35,767 nt of DNA from Streptomyces shenzhenensis. Its GTDB lineage: Bacteria > Actinomycetota > Actinomycetes > Streptomycetales > Streptomycetaceae. Location of the stretch: the NCBI RefSeq assembly GCF_021462265.1, contig NZ_JAJONF010000065.1:1-35767 (forward strand). Reading direction: 5' to 3'. Below the pieces are notes generated by a model. The model made no database searches, was not told the DNA's origin, and worked only from the letters and a program-made list of their open reading frames with translations. Shown here one piece after another: positions 1 through 8,802 of the stretch. The translations under genes and the position numbers were made by a program. Within the stretch, counting starts at the first letter, position 1, and each line of letters starts with the position of its first letter.

Positions 1-11
1 ACCACACTGCG

Positions 12-491
12 TCAGGCTTGGGTGATCTCGATGTGGTGCGGCTTTGCCGCCTGGGCCTTGGGGACGGTGACGGTCAGGATTCCGTCGGCCAGCGTCGCCG
101 TGATCTCCTGCGCCTTGAGGTCTGCCGGCAGCAGTGCCCGGTACTCGAACCCCCCGGTGCGCCGGGTACGGCGGCGCAGAACGCCTTCACGCTCGCATTC
201 CTTGTACTCGCCGGAGATGCACAACTCACGGTCGCCGACCTCGACGTCGATGTCCTCGCGCTTGATCCCGGGCAGTTCCGCCTCGACCACGTAGGCGTCG
301 TTCGTTTCGTGCAGGTCGGCCATGGGCGACCAGGCCCGAGCCGACGGCGTGACACCGCCGGCCTGTTCCAGGAACCGGTTCATCCGCTCGAAGAGGTCAT
401 CGAACTCGGCGGCGATCGGCTCGCCCCAGCCGAGGGTGGGGAACGGTCGTTCCGTGAGATGGCCGGGCCGGTGGTGTACGGGCAGAGACAT
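12..491 (-). CDS. Hsp20/alpha-crystallin small heat-shock protein
   Basis: A 159-aa small heat-shock protein: an ATP-independent holdase that binds unfolding proteins in the cytoplasm. The N-terminal arm (about residues 1-48) is followed by an alpha-crystallin domain (about 50-145). Within it the family motif GILTVTVPKA is clear, and the C-terminal tail ends with an I-x-I element (IEI), which normally docks neighbouring subunits in the oligomer. The length is typical of actinobacterial Hsp18/Hsp20 proteins. The ATG is preceded by GGAGGTGA at good spacing. It is transcribed away from the formate dehydrogenase genes. I saw no clear HAIR or CIRCE operator in the upstream gap, so its regulation is unknown. 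The family call is firm; the precise paralogue is not. Confidence 0.95.
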   Translation of the reverse strand: MSLPVHHRPGHLTERPFPTLGWGEPIAAEFDDLFERMNRFLEQAGGVTPSARAWSPMADLHETNDAYVVEAELPGIKREDIDVEVGDRELCISGEYKECEREGVLRRRTRRTGGFEYRALLPADLKAQEITATLADGILTVTVPKAQAAKPHHIEITQA

Positions 492-746
492 CGCGGTTCA
501 CCTCCGCGAGAACGGCGGCATTCGGGTCATCTCCATGCTGCTGCTGGTCGCCGCGCCCCGCATGCGGACAGCCCGCGACCGACTCCGGGACCCCTCCCAC
601 CGCAGACTTCTGTGATCAGCAGCGCAAGGTGTCCGCGAGGGGATCAAGCCGTCTTTCTGCGCTGTCGCGGAACGAGCGCGGTGTTCCTCGCTTCGTGAGG
701 GCCGGTCCCGGATGCGAGGCGAGGCGAGGACGGCGACGATGGGGCC

Positions 747-2423
747 GTGAGCAGGGCTGACCGCTTCGATGCTTTCCGTGCCCTGGCTGGGCGGCGTGGC
801 CGGATCGGGGAGGGGCTGCTGGATGCGCTGGCCGACCAGCGCGCGAGTACCGCGGGGCCGCCACAGGCGTGGGCACCAGGGATCGCGGAGCGTCTCGACC
901 TGCCCCATGCCGCCGGCTTGGGGCCCGCCGGCTACTTCGCCGACCTGGCCGCGCCGCACGGCCGCCGTCACGTGCGGGTGTGTACGGCGACGGCGTGCTT
1001 CGCGGCCCGTGGCGGACGGCATCTGGCGGAGGTGGAACGCGAGCTGGGCGTGACCGCGGACGGCGTAAGCGCGGACGGGGCCGTGTCGCTGCAGGCCGTG
1101 CGCTGCCTGGGCTACTGCTTCACCGGCCCTGCGGCGCTGGACGGAGACCAGCCGTGCACCGGCGCCGGGCTCGCCGACCAGATCGCCGGACGCCAAGAGC
1201 GCCGGGATCCCGGGATTCCGGTGGCTGATGCCACCGCGGACCCGGTCCTGCTCGAGGGCGTGCTGGAGGATGAGCCCGGCTGGCAGGCGTGGCCGCAGAC
1301 CGTGGCGACGCGCACGGCCGACGAGATCCAGGCGGAAGCGGAAGCCGCCCGGCTGCGCGGGCGTGGTGGGGCCGGCTTCCTGGTGGCGGCGAAATGGGCG
1401 GCGGCCCGGGGCCGCCCAGGGGTGGTGGTCATCGCCAACGGGGACGAGGGAGATCCGGGGTCGTTCGCCGACCGGATGCTGATGGAACAGGACCCGGACC
1501 GGGTGCTGGAGGGGCTGGCGCTGGCCTGTCTCGCCTGTGGAGCCCGCGAGGGAGTGGTGCTGGTGCGGTCGGAGTACCCCAGGGCGCTTGCGCGGATGCG
1601 GGCGGCGGTGGAGCGCGCCTACACGGACGGGCATCTGGGGGAGCGGGTGCACGGCAGCGAGGTGACGCTGGACATACGGGTGGCGGCCGGAGCCGGGTCC
1701 TATGTGGCCGGCGAGGAGACGGCGCTGATCGCGGGAATGGAGGGCGGGCGGGGCTGTTCGCGGGCCCGTCCTCCGTATCCGACCGACGCGGGGCTGTGGG
1801 GTGCGCCGACCGTGGTCAACAACGTCGAGACACTGGCCGCCGTGCCCTGGATCGTGAGGCACGGCGGTGCCGCCTACGCCCGGCGCGGCGTACCGGGGCA
1901 GACGGGAACGAAACTGGTGTGCCTGGCGGAGCGGTTCGCCCGGCCCGGCTGCTACGAGGTGGAGTTCGGCACCAGCCTGGAATGGATTGTCCATGAGCTC
2001 GGCGGCGGACTGCGCGATGGTGCGCGGCTGGCGGTGCTGCAGGTTGGCGGTCCGTTGGGCGGGTTCCTGCCCGCTGACGGGCTGGAGGTGCCGCTGACCG
2101 AGCGGGATCTGACGATGAGCGGGGCGGCACTCGGCCACGCCGGTCTGGTCGCCTTCGACGACAGCGTCGAGCCGCAGGACGTGCTGCGGCATCTTTGGGA
2201 GTTCGCTGACGCGGAGAGCTGTGGGGCGTGCTCGCCGTGCCGGGTGGGGTCGCGGCGCGGCCTGCGGCTGGCGGCGGCGGGCGGTGCTCCCGATCCGGGC
2301 TACCGGCGGTGGATGCGGGTGATGGAAGAGGCGAGCCTGTGCGCGTTCGGCCGCCGCATCCCGCCCGCGGTGCGCAGCCTGGTCCGCGCCTGTGGTGACC
2401 GGCTGGCGAGCTGGGAGGCGTGA
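747..2423 (+). CDS. Formate dehydrogenase beta subunit, fused NuoE/NuoF type (NADH- and FMN-binding)
   Basis: A 558-aa electron-transfer subunit that should pass electrons from the formate-oxidising subunit to NAD+ through FMN. The N-terminal part is a thioredoxin-like [2Fe-2S] domain with CTATAC (C-x4-C) and CLGYC (C-x3-C). It is followed by a NuoF-like domain: the glycine-rich GRGGAGF loop, the FMN/NADH segment ANGDEGDPGSF, and GAGSYVAGEETALI. A C-terminal 4Fe-4S site reads CGACSPCRVG plus a later SLCAFG. The same fusion occurs in soluble NAD-dependent formate dehydrogenases (FdsB-like). It starts at GTG (SRADRF) and its stop overlaps the start of the next gene, so the two are probably translationally coupled. 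No FdsG, FdsC or FdhD-like gene is adjacent. An NADH dehydrogenase subunit paralogue is less likely given the downstream partner. Confidence 0.93.
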   Translation: MSRADRFDAFRALAGRRGRIGEGLLDALADQRASTAGPPQAWAPGIAERLDLPHAAGLGPAGYFADLAAPHGRRHVRVCTATACFAARGGRHLAEVERELGVTADGVSADGAVSLQAVRCLGYCFTGPAALDGDQPCTGAGLADQIAGRQERRDPGIPVADATADPVLLEGVLEDEPGWQAWPQTVATRTADEIQAEAEAARLRGRGGAGFLVAAKWAAARGRPGVVVIANGDEGDPGSFADRMLMEQDPDRVLEGLALACLACGAREGVVLVRSEYPRALARMRAAVERAYTDGHLGERVHGSEVTLDIRVAAGAGSYVAGEETALIAGMEGGRGCSRARPPYPTDAGLWGAPTVVNNVETLAAVPWIVRHGGAAYARRGVPGQTGTKLVCLAERFARPGCYEVEFGTSLEWIVHELGGGLRDGARLAVLQVGGPLGGFLPADGLEVPLTERDLTMSGAALGHAGLVAFDDSVEPQDVLRHLWEFADAESCGACSPCRVGSRRGLRLAAAGGAPDPGYRRWMRVMEEASLCAFGRRIPPAVRSLVRACGDRLASWEA

Positions 2424-5101
2424 TGCGGGTCTCGGTCGACGGGCGCGAGGTCGAGGTGGGGGAGGGGGCCTCGGTACTGGACGCGGTCCGTGCGGCCGGC
2501 GTGTGGCTTCCCGCTCTGTGCCACGACGACCGGTTGTCCGCGGTCGGCTCCTGCCGGACCTGCCTGGTAAGAGCAGGCGGGAACATCGCGGCCGCCTGCG
2601 TCACCCCGGCCGGCGAACACACACCCGTCACGACGGCCGGTGAGGAACTGGAGGCGTTGCGGCGTGACGCGGTGGAACTGCTGGTCTCCGCCCTGCCGCG
2701 GCGCGCGGTCGAGACGACGCACAGCGAACTGGCCTCCGTCTGCCACAAGCTGGGCATCGGCGCATCCACGGCTCAGGGGACGCGCGGGCGCGGGACGGAC
2801 GACTCCCACCCGTACGTCCACCTCGACCCCGACCTGTGCATCGCCTGCGGGCGCTGTGTGCGCATCTGCGCCGAGGTACAGGGCACATTCGCGCTCACCC
2901 TGGCCGGCCGGGGCGCTGACACGGTCGTCGCGCCCGGCACCGGCGGGGCGTGGGCGGACTCCGACTGCGTGGCCTGCGGCGGATGCGTGGACACTTGCCC
3001 CACCGGCGCGATCTTCCAGCCGGGTCTGCCGCCCGGCAGCGCCGCCTCACGCCGGCTGCCCGCCACGAGCACGACCACGCGTACCACCTGCGGCTACTGC
3101 GGCGTGGGCTGCTCGCTGGACGTGGTCACCGAAGACGGCCAGGTCACGGCCGTACTACCGGACCGTGAGGGGCCGGTCAACCGCGGCCACGCCTGTGTCA
3201 AGGGCCGCTTCGCCCACGGCTTCCAACGCTCGCCCGAACGCCTCACCCAGCCCCTGCTGCGTCGCAACGGACGCCTGGAGCCCGTCAGTTGGGGCGACGC
3301 GCTCGACCATGTGGCGCGCGGGCTGCGGGCCGCGGTCGCCGTCGGCGGCCCGGACGCGGTCGCGGCGATCTCCTCGGCGCGCGCCACCAACGAGGAGAAC
3401 TACCTCATCCAGAAGTTCATGCGCACGGTGATCGGCACGAACAACATCGACAACTGCTCACGGCTGTGCCACTCCCCGTCCGCCGCCGGACTCACCGCCT
3501 CCTTCGGCCTGCCGGGCGGCACCGACTCCTTCGACGACATCGACGGGGCCGACTGCCTGCTGGTGGTCGGCGCCAACCCCGTCGAGGCCCACCCGGTCGT
3601 CGGCGCCCGCCTCCTGGAGCGCGCCCTGCGCGGAGCCACGCTGATCGTCGCCGACCCGCGCGCAGTCGGACTGGCCGGACACGCGGACGTCCACCTGCGG
3701 CCACGCCCGGGCACCAACGTCGCCCTGTGCCACGGCATCGCCCACGTCCTGCTCGACGAGGGCCTGATCGATGACGCGTTCCTCCGCGAGCGAGCCACCG
3801 GCCTGCCTGAACTGACCGCCCTGCTCAAGGAGTACCCGCCCGAGGCGGCCGCGGCCCTCACCGGCGTGCCCGCGGCCGGCATCGTGCAGGCCGCCCGGTT
3901 GTACGGGCGCGCACGGTGTCCCGCGATCGTCTACGGGCTCGGCGTCACCGAGCACCTGCACGGCACCGACGGCGTGCGCGCCCTGGCCAACCTCGCCGTC
4001 CTGCGCGGCGCCGTCGGCACCGACCGCGGCCTGGGCCTGTACCCGCTGCGCGGCCAGAACAACGTCCAGGGCGCCTCCGACATGGGAGCCCTCCCCGACA
4101 CCCTGCCGGGCTACCACAAGGTCACCGACCCGGCCGCCCGCGCCCGCGCGGAGCGTGTGTGGGGCGCCCCCGTCCCCGAGCGGCCCGGCATGCGCATCCC
4201 GCAGATGTTCGCTGCCGCCCGCGAGGGGCGGCTGCGTGCCCTGTGGGTGATCGGCGAGGACATCTGCTCCACCGACCCCGGCTCCCGCCAGGTGGCCGCG
4301 GCGCTGGACGCCTGCCCGCTCGTCGTCAGCCAGGACCTCTTCCTGTCGGCCACCGCGAGCCACGCGGACGTGGTCCTGCCCGCCGCTTCATGGCTGGAGA
4401 AGGACGGCACGTTCGTCAACTTCGACCGCCGCTTCCAGCGCGTCCGGCCCACCGTGGATCCACCCGGGCAGGCCAGATCCGACTTCGACATCGTCCACGC
4501 CGTCGCCGCCGCGCTCGGCGCCGACCTGGGCTGCCCCACCCCGGCCGCCGCTCTCGACGAATGCGCCCGCATCAGCCCGCACTTCACCGGGCTCTCGCAC
4601 CAGCGCCTGGATCGGCAGGGCGCGTTGTGCTGGCCTTGCCCGTACCCGGACCGGCCTGGCCAGGCCAAGCTCTACACCGACCGCTTCGCCACCCGTGACG
4701 GCCGCGCCCACCTGGCCGCCGCCCCCTACCTGCCGCCCGGCGAACAGCCCGACGAAACCTACCCGCTGATCCTCGTCACCGGCCGCCGCCTGGCCCACTA
4801 CAACTCCGGCAGCATGACCCGCCGCACCGACAACCTCCGCCTGGACCCCACCGACCACCTCGACATCCACCCCGACGACGCAGCCCGACACCACCTGCGC
4901 GACGCCCAGCCCGTCACCGTCGAAAGCCGCCACGGCCAGGCCCGCCTCACCATCCACATCACCGCGCACATGTCACCCGGCCAGGTCTTCTGCGCCTTCC
5001 ACTTTCCCGCCAGCGGCGTGAACGCCCTCACCTCCGACCACGCCGACACCGTCACCTCGTGCCCGGAGTACAAAGTCACCGCGGTGCGCCTGGCGCCCTG
5101 A
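2423..5101 (+). CDS. NAD-dependent formate dehydrogenase, catalytic alpha subunit (Cys type)
   Basis: An 892-aa molybdopterin oxidoreductase expected to oxidise formate to CO2. Domains in order: a NuoG-like [2Fe-2S] domain (SCRTC, residues about 30-60); two ferredoxin 4Fe-4S motifs, CIACGRCVRIC and CVACGGCVDTC (about 135-200); the Mo/W-bisMGD 4Fe-4S motif CGYCGVGC; then the catalytic domain. The metal ligand is in SRLCHSPS, where formate dehydrogenases carry Sec or Cys followed by His; this enzyme has Cys, so no selenocysteine machinery is needed. The MGD-binding C-terminal domain follows from about residue 770. ATG 2423 is chosen over GTG 2420 because GGGAGG lies 4 nt upstream; it overlaps the stop of the beta subunit. 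Activity will need molybdenum-cofactor genes and an FdhD sulfurtransferase encoded elsewhere. Confidence 0.93.
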   Translation: MRVSVDGREVEVGEGASVLDAVRAAGVWLPALCHDDRLSAVGSCRTCLVRAGGNIAAACVTPAGEHTPVTTAGEELEALRRDAVELLVSALPRRAVETTHSELASVCHKLGIGASTAQGTRGRGTDDSHPYVHLDPDLCIACGRCVRICAEVQGTFALTLAGRGADTVVAPGTGGAWADSDCVACGGCVDTCPTGAIFQPGLPPGSAASRRLPATSTTTRTTCGYCGVGCSLDVVTEDGQVTAVLPDREGPVNRGHACVKGRFAHGFQRSPERLTQPLLRRNGRLEPVSWGDALDHVARGLRAAVAVGGPDAVAAISSARATNEENYLIQKFMRTVIGTNNIDNCSRLCHSPSAAGLTASFGLPGGTDSFDDIDGADCLLVVGANPVEAHPVVGARLLERALRGATLIVADPRAVGLAGHADVHLRPRPGTNVALCHGIAHVLLDEGLIDDAFLRERATGLPELTALLKEYPPEAAAALTGVPAAGIVQAARLYGRARCPAIVYGLGVTEHLHGTDGVRALANLAVLRGAVGTDRGLGLYPLRGQNNVQGASDMGALPDTLPGYHKVTDPAARARAERVWGAPVPERPGMRIPQMFAAAREGRLRALWVIGEDICSTDPGSRQVAAALDACPLVVSQDLFLSATASHADVVLPAASWLEKDGTFVNFDRRFQRVRPTVDPPGQARSDFDIVHAVAAALGADLGCPTPAAALDECARISPHFTGLSHQRLDRQGALCWPCPYPDRPGQAKLYTDRFATRDGRAHLAAAPYLPPGEQPDETYPLILVTGRRLAHYNSGSMTRRTDNLRLDPTDHLDIHPDDAARHHLRDAQPVTVESRHGQARLTIHITAHMSPGQVFCAFHFPASGVNALTSDHADTVTSCPEYKVTAVRLAP

Positions 5102-5374
5102 ACCAAGGACCGCAGCGCCGCCAGTCCGACACCGTCCGTTTCGGGGTACCGACCGTGTGTACTCCCTGGTCAGCGCGGGCCCCGGCGTAGCGTGGCGATG
5201 CGCGGAAGATGGACGGCAGGCGCCGACCACCGACGTGCCAGGAGCTGCAGGTACGGGGGACGGCCGATGCCAGCAGCCGGAAGGGGCAGCTGGACGTGTG
5301 ACCGGGGCGGTGAATGCGACGGTCCGCTGCCGGGCGGAGCATCGTTCGAGAACTCGGCGAAGCCGCGGCGTTTC

Positions 5375-5779
5375 TCAGCCGGAGGGATGAGGCCAGTGCG
5401 CGAGGCTGCCGGGTGAGGGAGCCGACCCCGTCGCTTCCGCTGCCGAGGGGTAGATCTCGTAGCTCTGGCGCATGCCGCTCAGATCGAAGATCCTCAGTAT
5501 CCGGCCGGAGACGGACGCGACGCGCAGCGAGCCTTCGTGTTCACGGATGCGTTTGGTGATCGCCACGATCACGCCCAGTCCCATCGAGTCCATGAAGGTG
5601 ACGAAGCCCAGATCCAGGACGAAGTGGCGGTGTCCCTCATCGAGGAGTTTGATCACTCCTTCCCGGATCATGGGGGCGGTGTGGGCGTCCACCTCACCGT
5701 CGGCCTCGACAACGGTCCAGCCGTTGACCACGTCAAAGCTGACCATCATGCTCTCGTGCCGGATGATGTTCGTTCGCAT
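5375..5779 (-). CDS. STAS-domain anti-sigma factor antagonist
   Basis: A 134-aa STAS-domain protein of the SpoIIAA/RsbV/BldG type. Such proteins bind anti-sigma kinases and release a sigma factor when unphosphorylated. The phosphorylatable Ser sits in the diagnostic loop FMDSMGLGVI, after the HFVLDL strand. The second of two ATGs (5779) is preferred: AAGGG lies 6 nt upstream of it, whereas the first ATG (5785) directly abuts that sequence. The domain ends near MRQSYEIYPS; the remaining 20 or so residues are Ser/Pro/Gly-rich and look like an unstructured tail. No anti-sigma kinase or sigma factor gene lies next to it, so its partner is unknown. A damaged SpoIIE-type phosphatase tail lies about 1.6 kb away on the same strand and could once have belonged to the same circuit, but that is inference. 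Confidence 0.88.
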   Translation of the reverse strand: MRTNIIRHESMMVSFDVVNGWTVVEADGEVDAHTAPMIREGVIKLLDEGHRHFVLDLGFVTFMDSMGLGVIVAITKRIREHEGSLRVASVSGRILRIFDLSGMRQSYEIYPSAAEATGSAPSPGSLAHWPHPSG

Positions 5780-5919
5780 TGCCATCCCTTTTCACGTCTA
5801 CGGACGGCGCAGGATGCCTGGCACGATGCCGCAGGAGAGGGCCTGGCCCTCCCCGATCACGGCCTGGGAAGCGCGAGCGGGGACCGGTGCCCGCTCCCCT
5901 GCGGGTGCCTCACTGCTGG

Positions 5920-6282
5920 TCACCGGCTCTTGGTCAGCCACTCGGCGAGAACGGCGGCCTGGCTGTGGTCCACATCCTTGGTGGCGGTCAGCAGCATGAG
6001 TCTGTCGCGGGCCGCGAGGTCACGCAGATGTCCGGCCGCCTCGCGGTGCCCGGCGTCGCGCAGTTCCGCCAGATAGCGGCGTCGGAACTCGGTGAAGCGG
6101 CTGGGCTCGTGGCCGTACCACTTGCGCAGCTCGCTGGAGGGGGCGACATCGCGCAGCCACTCGTCCAGGTGCGCGTCCTCCTTGCGCATGCCCCGGGGCC
6201 ACACCCGGTCGACCAGCACGCGTTTGCCGTCCTTCGGCGCGGTCTCCTCGTAGACTCTGCGACAGGTGATCTGTTTGGCCAT
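5920..6282 (-). CDS. DUF488 family protein
   Basis: A 120-aa protein of the DUF488 family. Recognisable features are the N-terminal RVYEE, the strongly conserved VLVDRVWPRG (residues about 22-31), and the charged WYGHEPSRFTEFRRRYLAEL block. The C-terminal part LMLLTATKDVDHSQAAVL is also typical. The start has AAAGGGC about 8 nt upstream. The length is normal for the short, single-domain members. The biochemical function of the family is not established to my knowledge; members often sit near stress genes in actinobacteria, as here between a STAS protein and a uracil-DNA glycosylase. Nothing suggests damage. Confidence 0.9.
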   Translation of the reverse strand: MAKQITCRRVYEETAPKDGKRVLVDRVWPRGMRKEDAHLDEWLRDVAPSSELRKWYGHEPSRFTEFRRRYLAELRDAGHREAAGHLRDLAARDRLMLLTATKDVDHSQAAVLAEWLTKSR

Positions 6283-6489
6283 GATGATGCCCTTTCAGAT
6301 CGGTCGGCCACCCCGACGTCGAGTGGGGTGGACAGTGCCATGTCCTGCTGCGCAGGGGATGGTCCCGACACGCCCATTTTATCGGGGTCGGCTCGTGCGG
6401 ACCCGTCAGGATCCCGCTCGGTCCGCCCCCACTGGCGCCCGGGTGCGGAGCGATGGTGTCCCGTACGGCGTATCGACGAGGAGCACGAT

Positions 6490-7272
6490 GTGCCCAGCAG
6501 ACGTCCCCCGACCGAGTCACCGGATTTCCCCGCGCGGACGGCTCCCCACATGAACTCTGTGGGCGAACTGGACGCGGCGGTGGCCACCTGCCGGGCGTGT
6601 CCCCGCCTGGTGGCCTGGCGCGAGGAGGCCGCCAGGGTCAAACGCAGGGCGTTTCAGGACTGGCAGTACTGGGCGCGTCCCGTGCCCGGATTCGGCCCGC
6701 CGGACGCGGCGCTGGCGATCGTCGGTCTGGCCCCGGCCGCGCACGGCGGCAACCGCACCGGGCGCATCTTCACCGGCGACCCGTCCGGCGACGCGCTGTA
6801 CGCGGCTCTGTACGACATCGGGCTGGCCTCCCAGCCCACCGCGACCCACCGGGGTGACGGGCTGGAGCTGTACGGGGTGCGGATCACGGTGCCCGTGCAT
6901 TGCGCACCGCCCGACAACCGGCCCACCACTGGTGAGCGCGACACCTGCCGCCCCTGGCTTGCCCGTGAACTGGACCTTCTGCGCCCGACGCTGCGGGCCA
7001 TCGTGGTACTCGGCGGCTTTGCCTGGCAGGCGGTGCTGCCCGTGCTGGCGGGCGCGGGCTGGCAGCTGCCCCGGCCCCGCCCGGCGTTCGGGCATGGCGC
7101 CGAAGCCCTCCTCACCGACGCCGCCGGTGAACGGCAGGTCCACCTGGTCGGTGGTTACCACCCCAGCCAGCGCAACATGTCCACCCGGACCCTGACCTCC
7201 GGCATGCTCCGCGACGTACTCCACCGAGGCGCCGTCATCTCCGGGCTGCCACTGCAACGGCAGCACCCGTAG
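6490..7272 (+). CDS. Family 5 uracil-DNA glycosylase (UDGb type)
   Basis: A 260-aa DNA-repair enzyme that removes uracil and probably other deaminated bases from DNA. Motif A is GLAPAAHGGNRTGRIFTGD and motif B is HPSQRNMSTRTLT. The Asn/Asp usually found in motif A of classical UDGs is absent, as in family 5 enzymes. Four Cys for a [4Fe-4S] cluster are visible: CRAC near the N terminus, then HCAPPDNRPTTGERDTC. I chose GTG 6490 because GAGGAG lies 6 nt upstream; ATG 6550 (MNSVGEL) is an alternative that keeps the whole domain and removes a 20-residue Pro/Arg-rich leader. It stands alone on the plus strand. Streptomyces DNA is GC-rich and prone to cytosine deamination, which suits several UDG paralogues. 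Confidence 0.9.
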   Translation: MPSRRPPTESPDFPARTAPHMNSVGELDAAVATCRACPRLVAWREEAARVKRRAFQDWQYWARPVPGFGPPDAALAIVGLAPAAHGGNRTGRIFTGDPSGDALYAALYDIGLASQPTATHRGDGLELYGVRITVPVHCAPPDNRPTTGERDTCRPWLARELDLLRPTLRAIVVLGGFAWQAVLPVLAGAGWQLPRPRPAFGHGAEALLTDAAGERQVHLVGGYHPSQRNMSTRTLTSGMLRDVLHRGAVISGLPLQRQHP

Positions 7273-7365
7273 GGCCGCGCGCCCTCCTGATCACCGGTTT
7301 CTGATTCCCGGGGGATTGGTAACTTCCGGTTGTGCCCGCTGGGAAGGCATGGGGGCGGGAAACCA

Positions 7366-7745
7366 TCACGGCCTACAGGCGGCGACGATCAGGGCGATGT
7401 CGTCGCCTCCGCCGCTGCTGAGGCCGAGGCGGGACAGCAGGGTGTCGGCGAGGCGTCCAGGGCTGAGGCGCGGGTCGGCGGCGAGGATGGTGGTGAGCCG
7501 GTGGAGGCCGGCGTCGATGTCCTCGCCGCGGCGTTCGATGAGTCCTTCGGCGTACAGCACGAGCGTGGCGCCCGGTTCGTAGGGCACGGCGGCCTGAGGG
7601 CGCGGGACATGGTGGGGCGGGCTCCCAGGGGCGCGTCGGTTGCCTGGTCGAGCAGGACGAAGGTGCCGTCGGAACGGGTGAGGACCGGTGGCGGGTGGCC
7701 GGCGCTGCTGTAGGTGAGGGCGGTGGCCACCGTCAGCGGCGCAGC
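7366..7745 (-). pseudogene. SpoIIE/PP2C-type phosphatase, C-terminal fragment with frameshift
   Basis: The end of a serine phosphatase domain (SpoIIE/RsbU family) split over two frames. The upstream piece reads LTYSSAGHPPPVL and continues to about DAPLGARP. The downstream piece carries GATLVLYAEGLIERRGEDID and ends with the metal-binding GGGDDIALIVA. The pieces join if one base is gained or lost around 7595-7610. Everything N-terminal of the SAGHPPP motif is missing, including the first metal-binding Asp residues and any PAS/GAF sensor, so the product cannot be a phosphatase. Such enzymes dephosphorylate STAS antagonists; one is encoded at 5375-5779. Confidence 0.8.
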
Positions 7746-7910
7746 CATCGCACGGCAGTTCCGCCTCGGCGCCGACGGCACCCAGGACCCGGCCGTCTTC
7801 CAGGGCATGCTGGACGAGGCCGCCCAGGCCCGTACCGCCGCCGCCCGCGGAGCGGAGCCGGCGGTTCTGCCGATCTTTGGGGAGGGCCGAGCAGACCGGC
7901 GCGCTCAGAA

Positions 7911-7938
7911 GGGGCCGGCGGCCGACGCCGCCGGCCCC
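7911..7938 (-). terminator. Terminator hairpin of the SRPBCC gene
   Basis: A perfect 12-bp inverted repeat of GGGGCCGGCGGC with a 4-nt loop (CGAC), starting 12 nt beyond the stop codon of the SRPBCC gene. It has no U-tract, as is common for Streptomyces terminators. Being symmetrical, it could also stop readthrough from the plus strand. Confidence 0.75.
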
Positions 7939-7950
7939 TCGTGCTGGGGG

Positions 7951-8379
7951 TCACCTGGCCTGGAGGGGGCCCGCGAAGGACTTGCGCAGGGAGCCGGGGG
8001 CGGCGAGGGGGAGCAGCGAGGCGAGCATCCTGCCCTTGAGAGTGGCGGGCCGGCGCGTGAGTTCGATGTCGACGCGGGTGCCGTCGCCCTCGGGGGTCAT
8101 CTTGAAGACCCAGCCGCCGCCGGCGCCGAAGAGCTTGGAGTCGAGGGTGGTGATGGTGACGGTGTCGCCGCCGGGCCGCCATTCGTAGCGGGCCCGCTCC
8201 CAGGCGGCGGCGGTGCCTTCGGTGACCTCGGCCCAGGTGTCGCCGAGGTCGTGGACCTCGAAGTGGTCGGCGTCGATGGTGGGCCAGGCCGCGGCGCGGG
8301 AGGGGCCGAAGTCGGTCAGGACTCCCAGCACGTCCTTGGGGGCGAGCGTCGAGACGAGGTGGATGCGTACGACTGTCAT
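7951..8379 (-). CDS. SRPBCC family protein (polyketide cyclase/START-like fold)
   Basis: A 142-aa protein beginning MTVVRIHLVS at ATG 8379, with GGTGAGGA just upstream. It has the pattern of SRPBCC lipid- or ligand-binding folds: an N-terminal beta strand, the helix APKDVLGVLTDFGPSRAAAW, beta strands with VHDLGDTWAEVTEG and WERARYEW, a central GDTVTITTLDSKLF, then GWVFKMTPEGDGTRVDIEL and a long C-terminal helix. No catalytic residues can be assigned. A 160-aa version from further upstream would add an unlikely leader. Divergent from it lies the start of a truncated CGNR/ABATE-type regulator, a common neighbour arrangement in Streptomyces. The ligand is unknown. Confidence 0.85.
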   Translation of the reverse strand: MTVVRIHLVSTLAPKDVLGVLTDFGPSRAAAWPTIDADHFEVHDLGDTWAEVTEGTAAAWERARYEWRPGGDTVTITTLDSKLFGAGGGWVFKMTPEGDGTRVDIELTRRPATLKGRMLASLLPLAAPGSLRKSFAGPLQAR

Positions 8380-8499
8380 GGGATTGTCCTCACCGAGAAG
8401 TAACCGGTCTGGCCGGTGATGAAAGACTCCCATGCAGTTTCGTCACCGGTCAAGTCGGTGATTCTTGACGGGTGTTCAGTCACCTGCCAGGAGAGTCTC

Positions 8500-8616
8500 G
8501 TGAGACATGTGTGTCCGTGCGGAACGCCCGCGCTCGACTTCGTGGGCACCTCGCAGGCACGGCGTGCGCCCGTTCCGATCGAGTGGATCGCCACCCCGGG
8601 ACTGCTCGACTCCTGA
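8500..8616 (+). pseudogene. CGNR/ABATE-domain regulator, N-terminal remnant
   Basis: A 38-codon reading frame from GTG 8500, preceded by GGAGAG, that reads RHVCPCGTPALDFVGT and then QARRAPVPIEWIATPGLLD before a TGA. This matches the start of the ABATE domain of stress-related CGNR zinc-finger regulators, where ALDFVGT is the hallmark and about 150 further residues normally follow. The helix, the rest of ABATE and the C-terminal CGNR zinc finger are absent from the following 180 bases. It is divergent from the SRPBCC gene, so this is probably the stub of a former local regulator. The family call rests on one short motif. Confidence 0.6.
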
Positions 8617-8802
8617 TCCGTGACCCCTTCAAACGTTGCTACTGCGGATGTGTCAACTGCCGACTCTGATCATACGTATGCGCAGTGACCACATGTCTCG
8701 ATGACCGCTTTCGTCACCCCCTTGACCGGTGATGAAGTGAAGGGCACCCTGGTACTCGTCCAGGCCCACCAGCCGGACGCGATCACGGAGTGGAGAACGA
8801 CC

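Noticed and set aside
498..2192. Long minus-strand open frame opposite the formate dehydrogenase beta subunit
   Set aside because: It is a GC-rich antisense shadow with no domain pattern; the plus-strand gene has full motifs.
5779..6490. Long plus-strand extension upstream of the uracil-DNA glycosylase
   Set aside because: The upstream part lacks protein character and overlaps the DUF488 gene; GTG 6490 has its own ribosome site.
7740..7890. Plus-strand protein-like stretch (FRLGADGTQDPAVFQGMLDE)
   Set aside because: It looks like a possible relic tail of about 50 codons, but I could not assign a family or a start, so it is not called.
8671..8680. Ten-base palindrome CATACGTATG
   Set aside because: Short, single and without a matching promoter or regulator; it may be chance.
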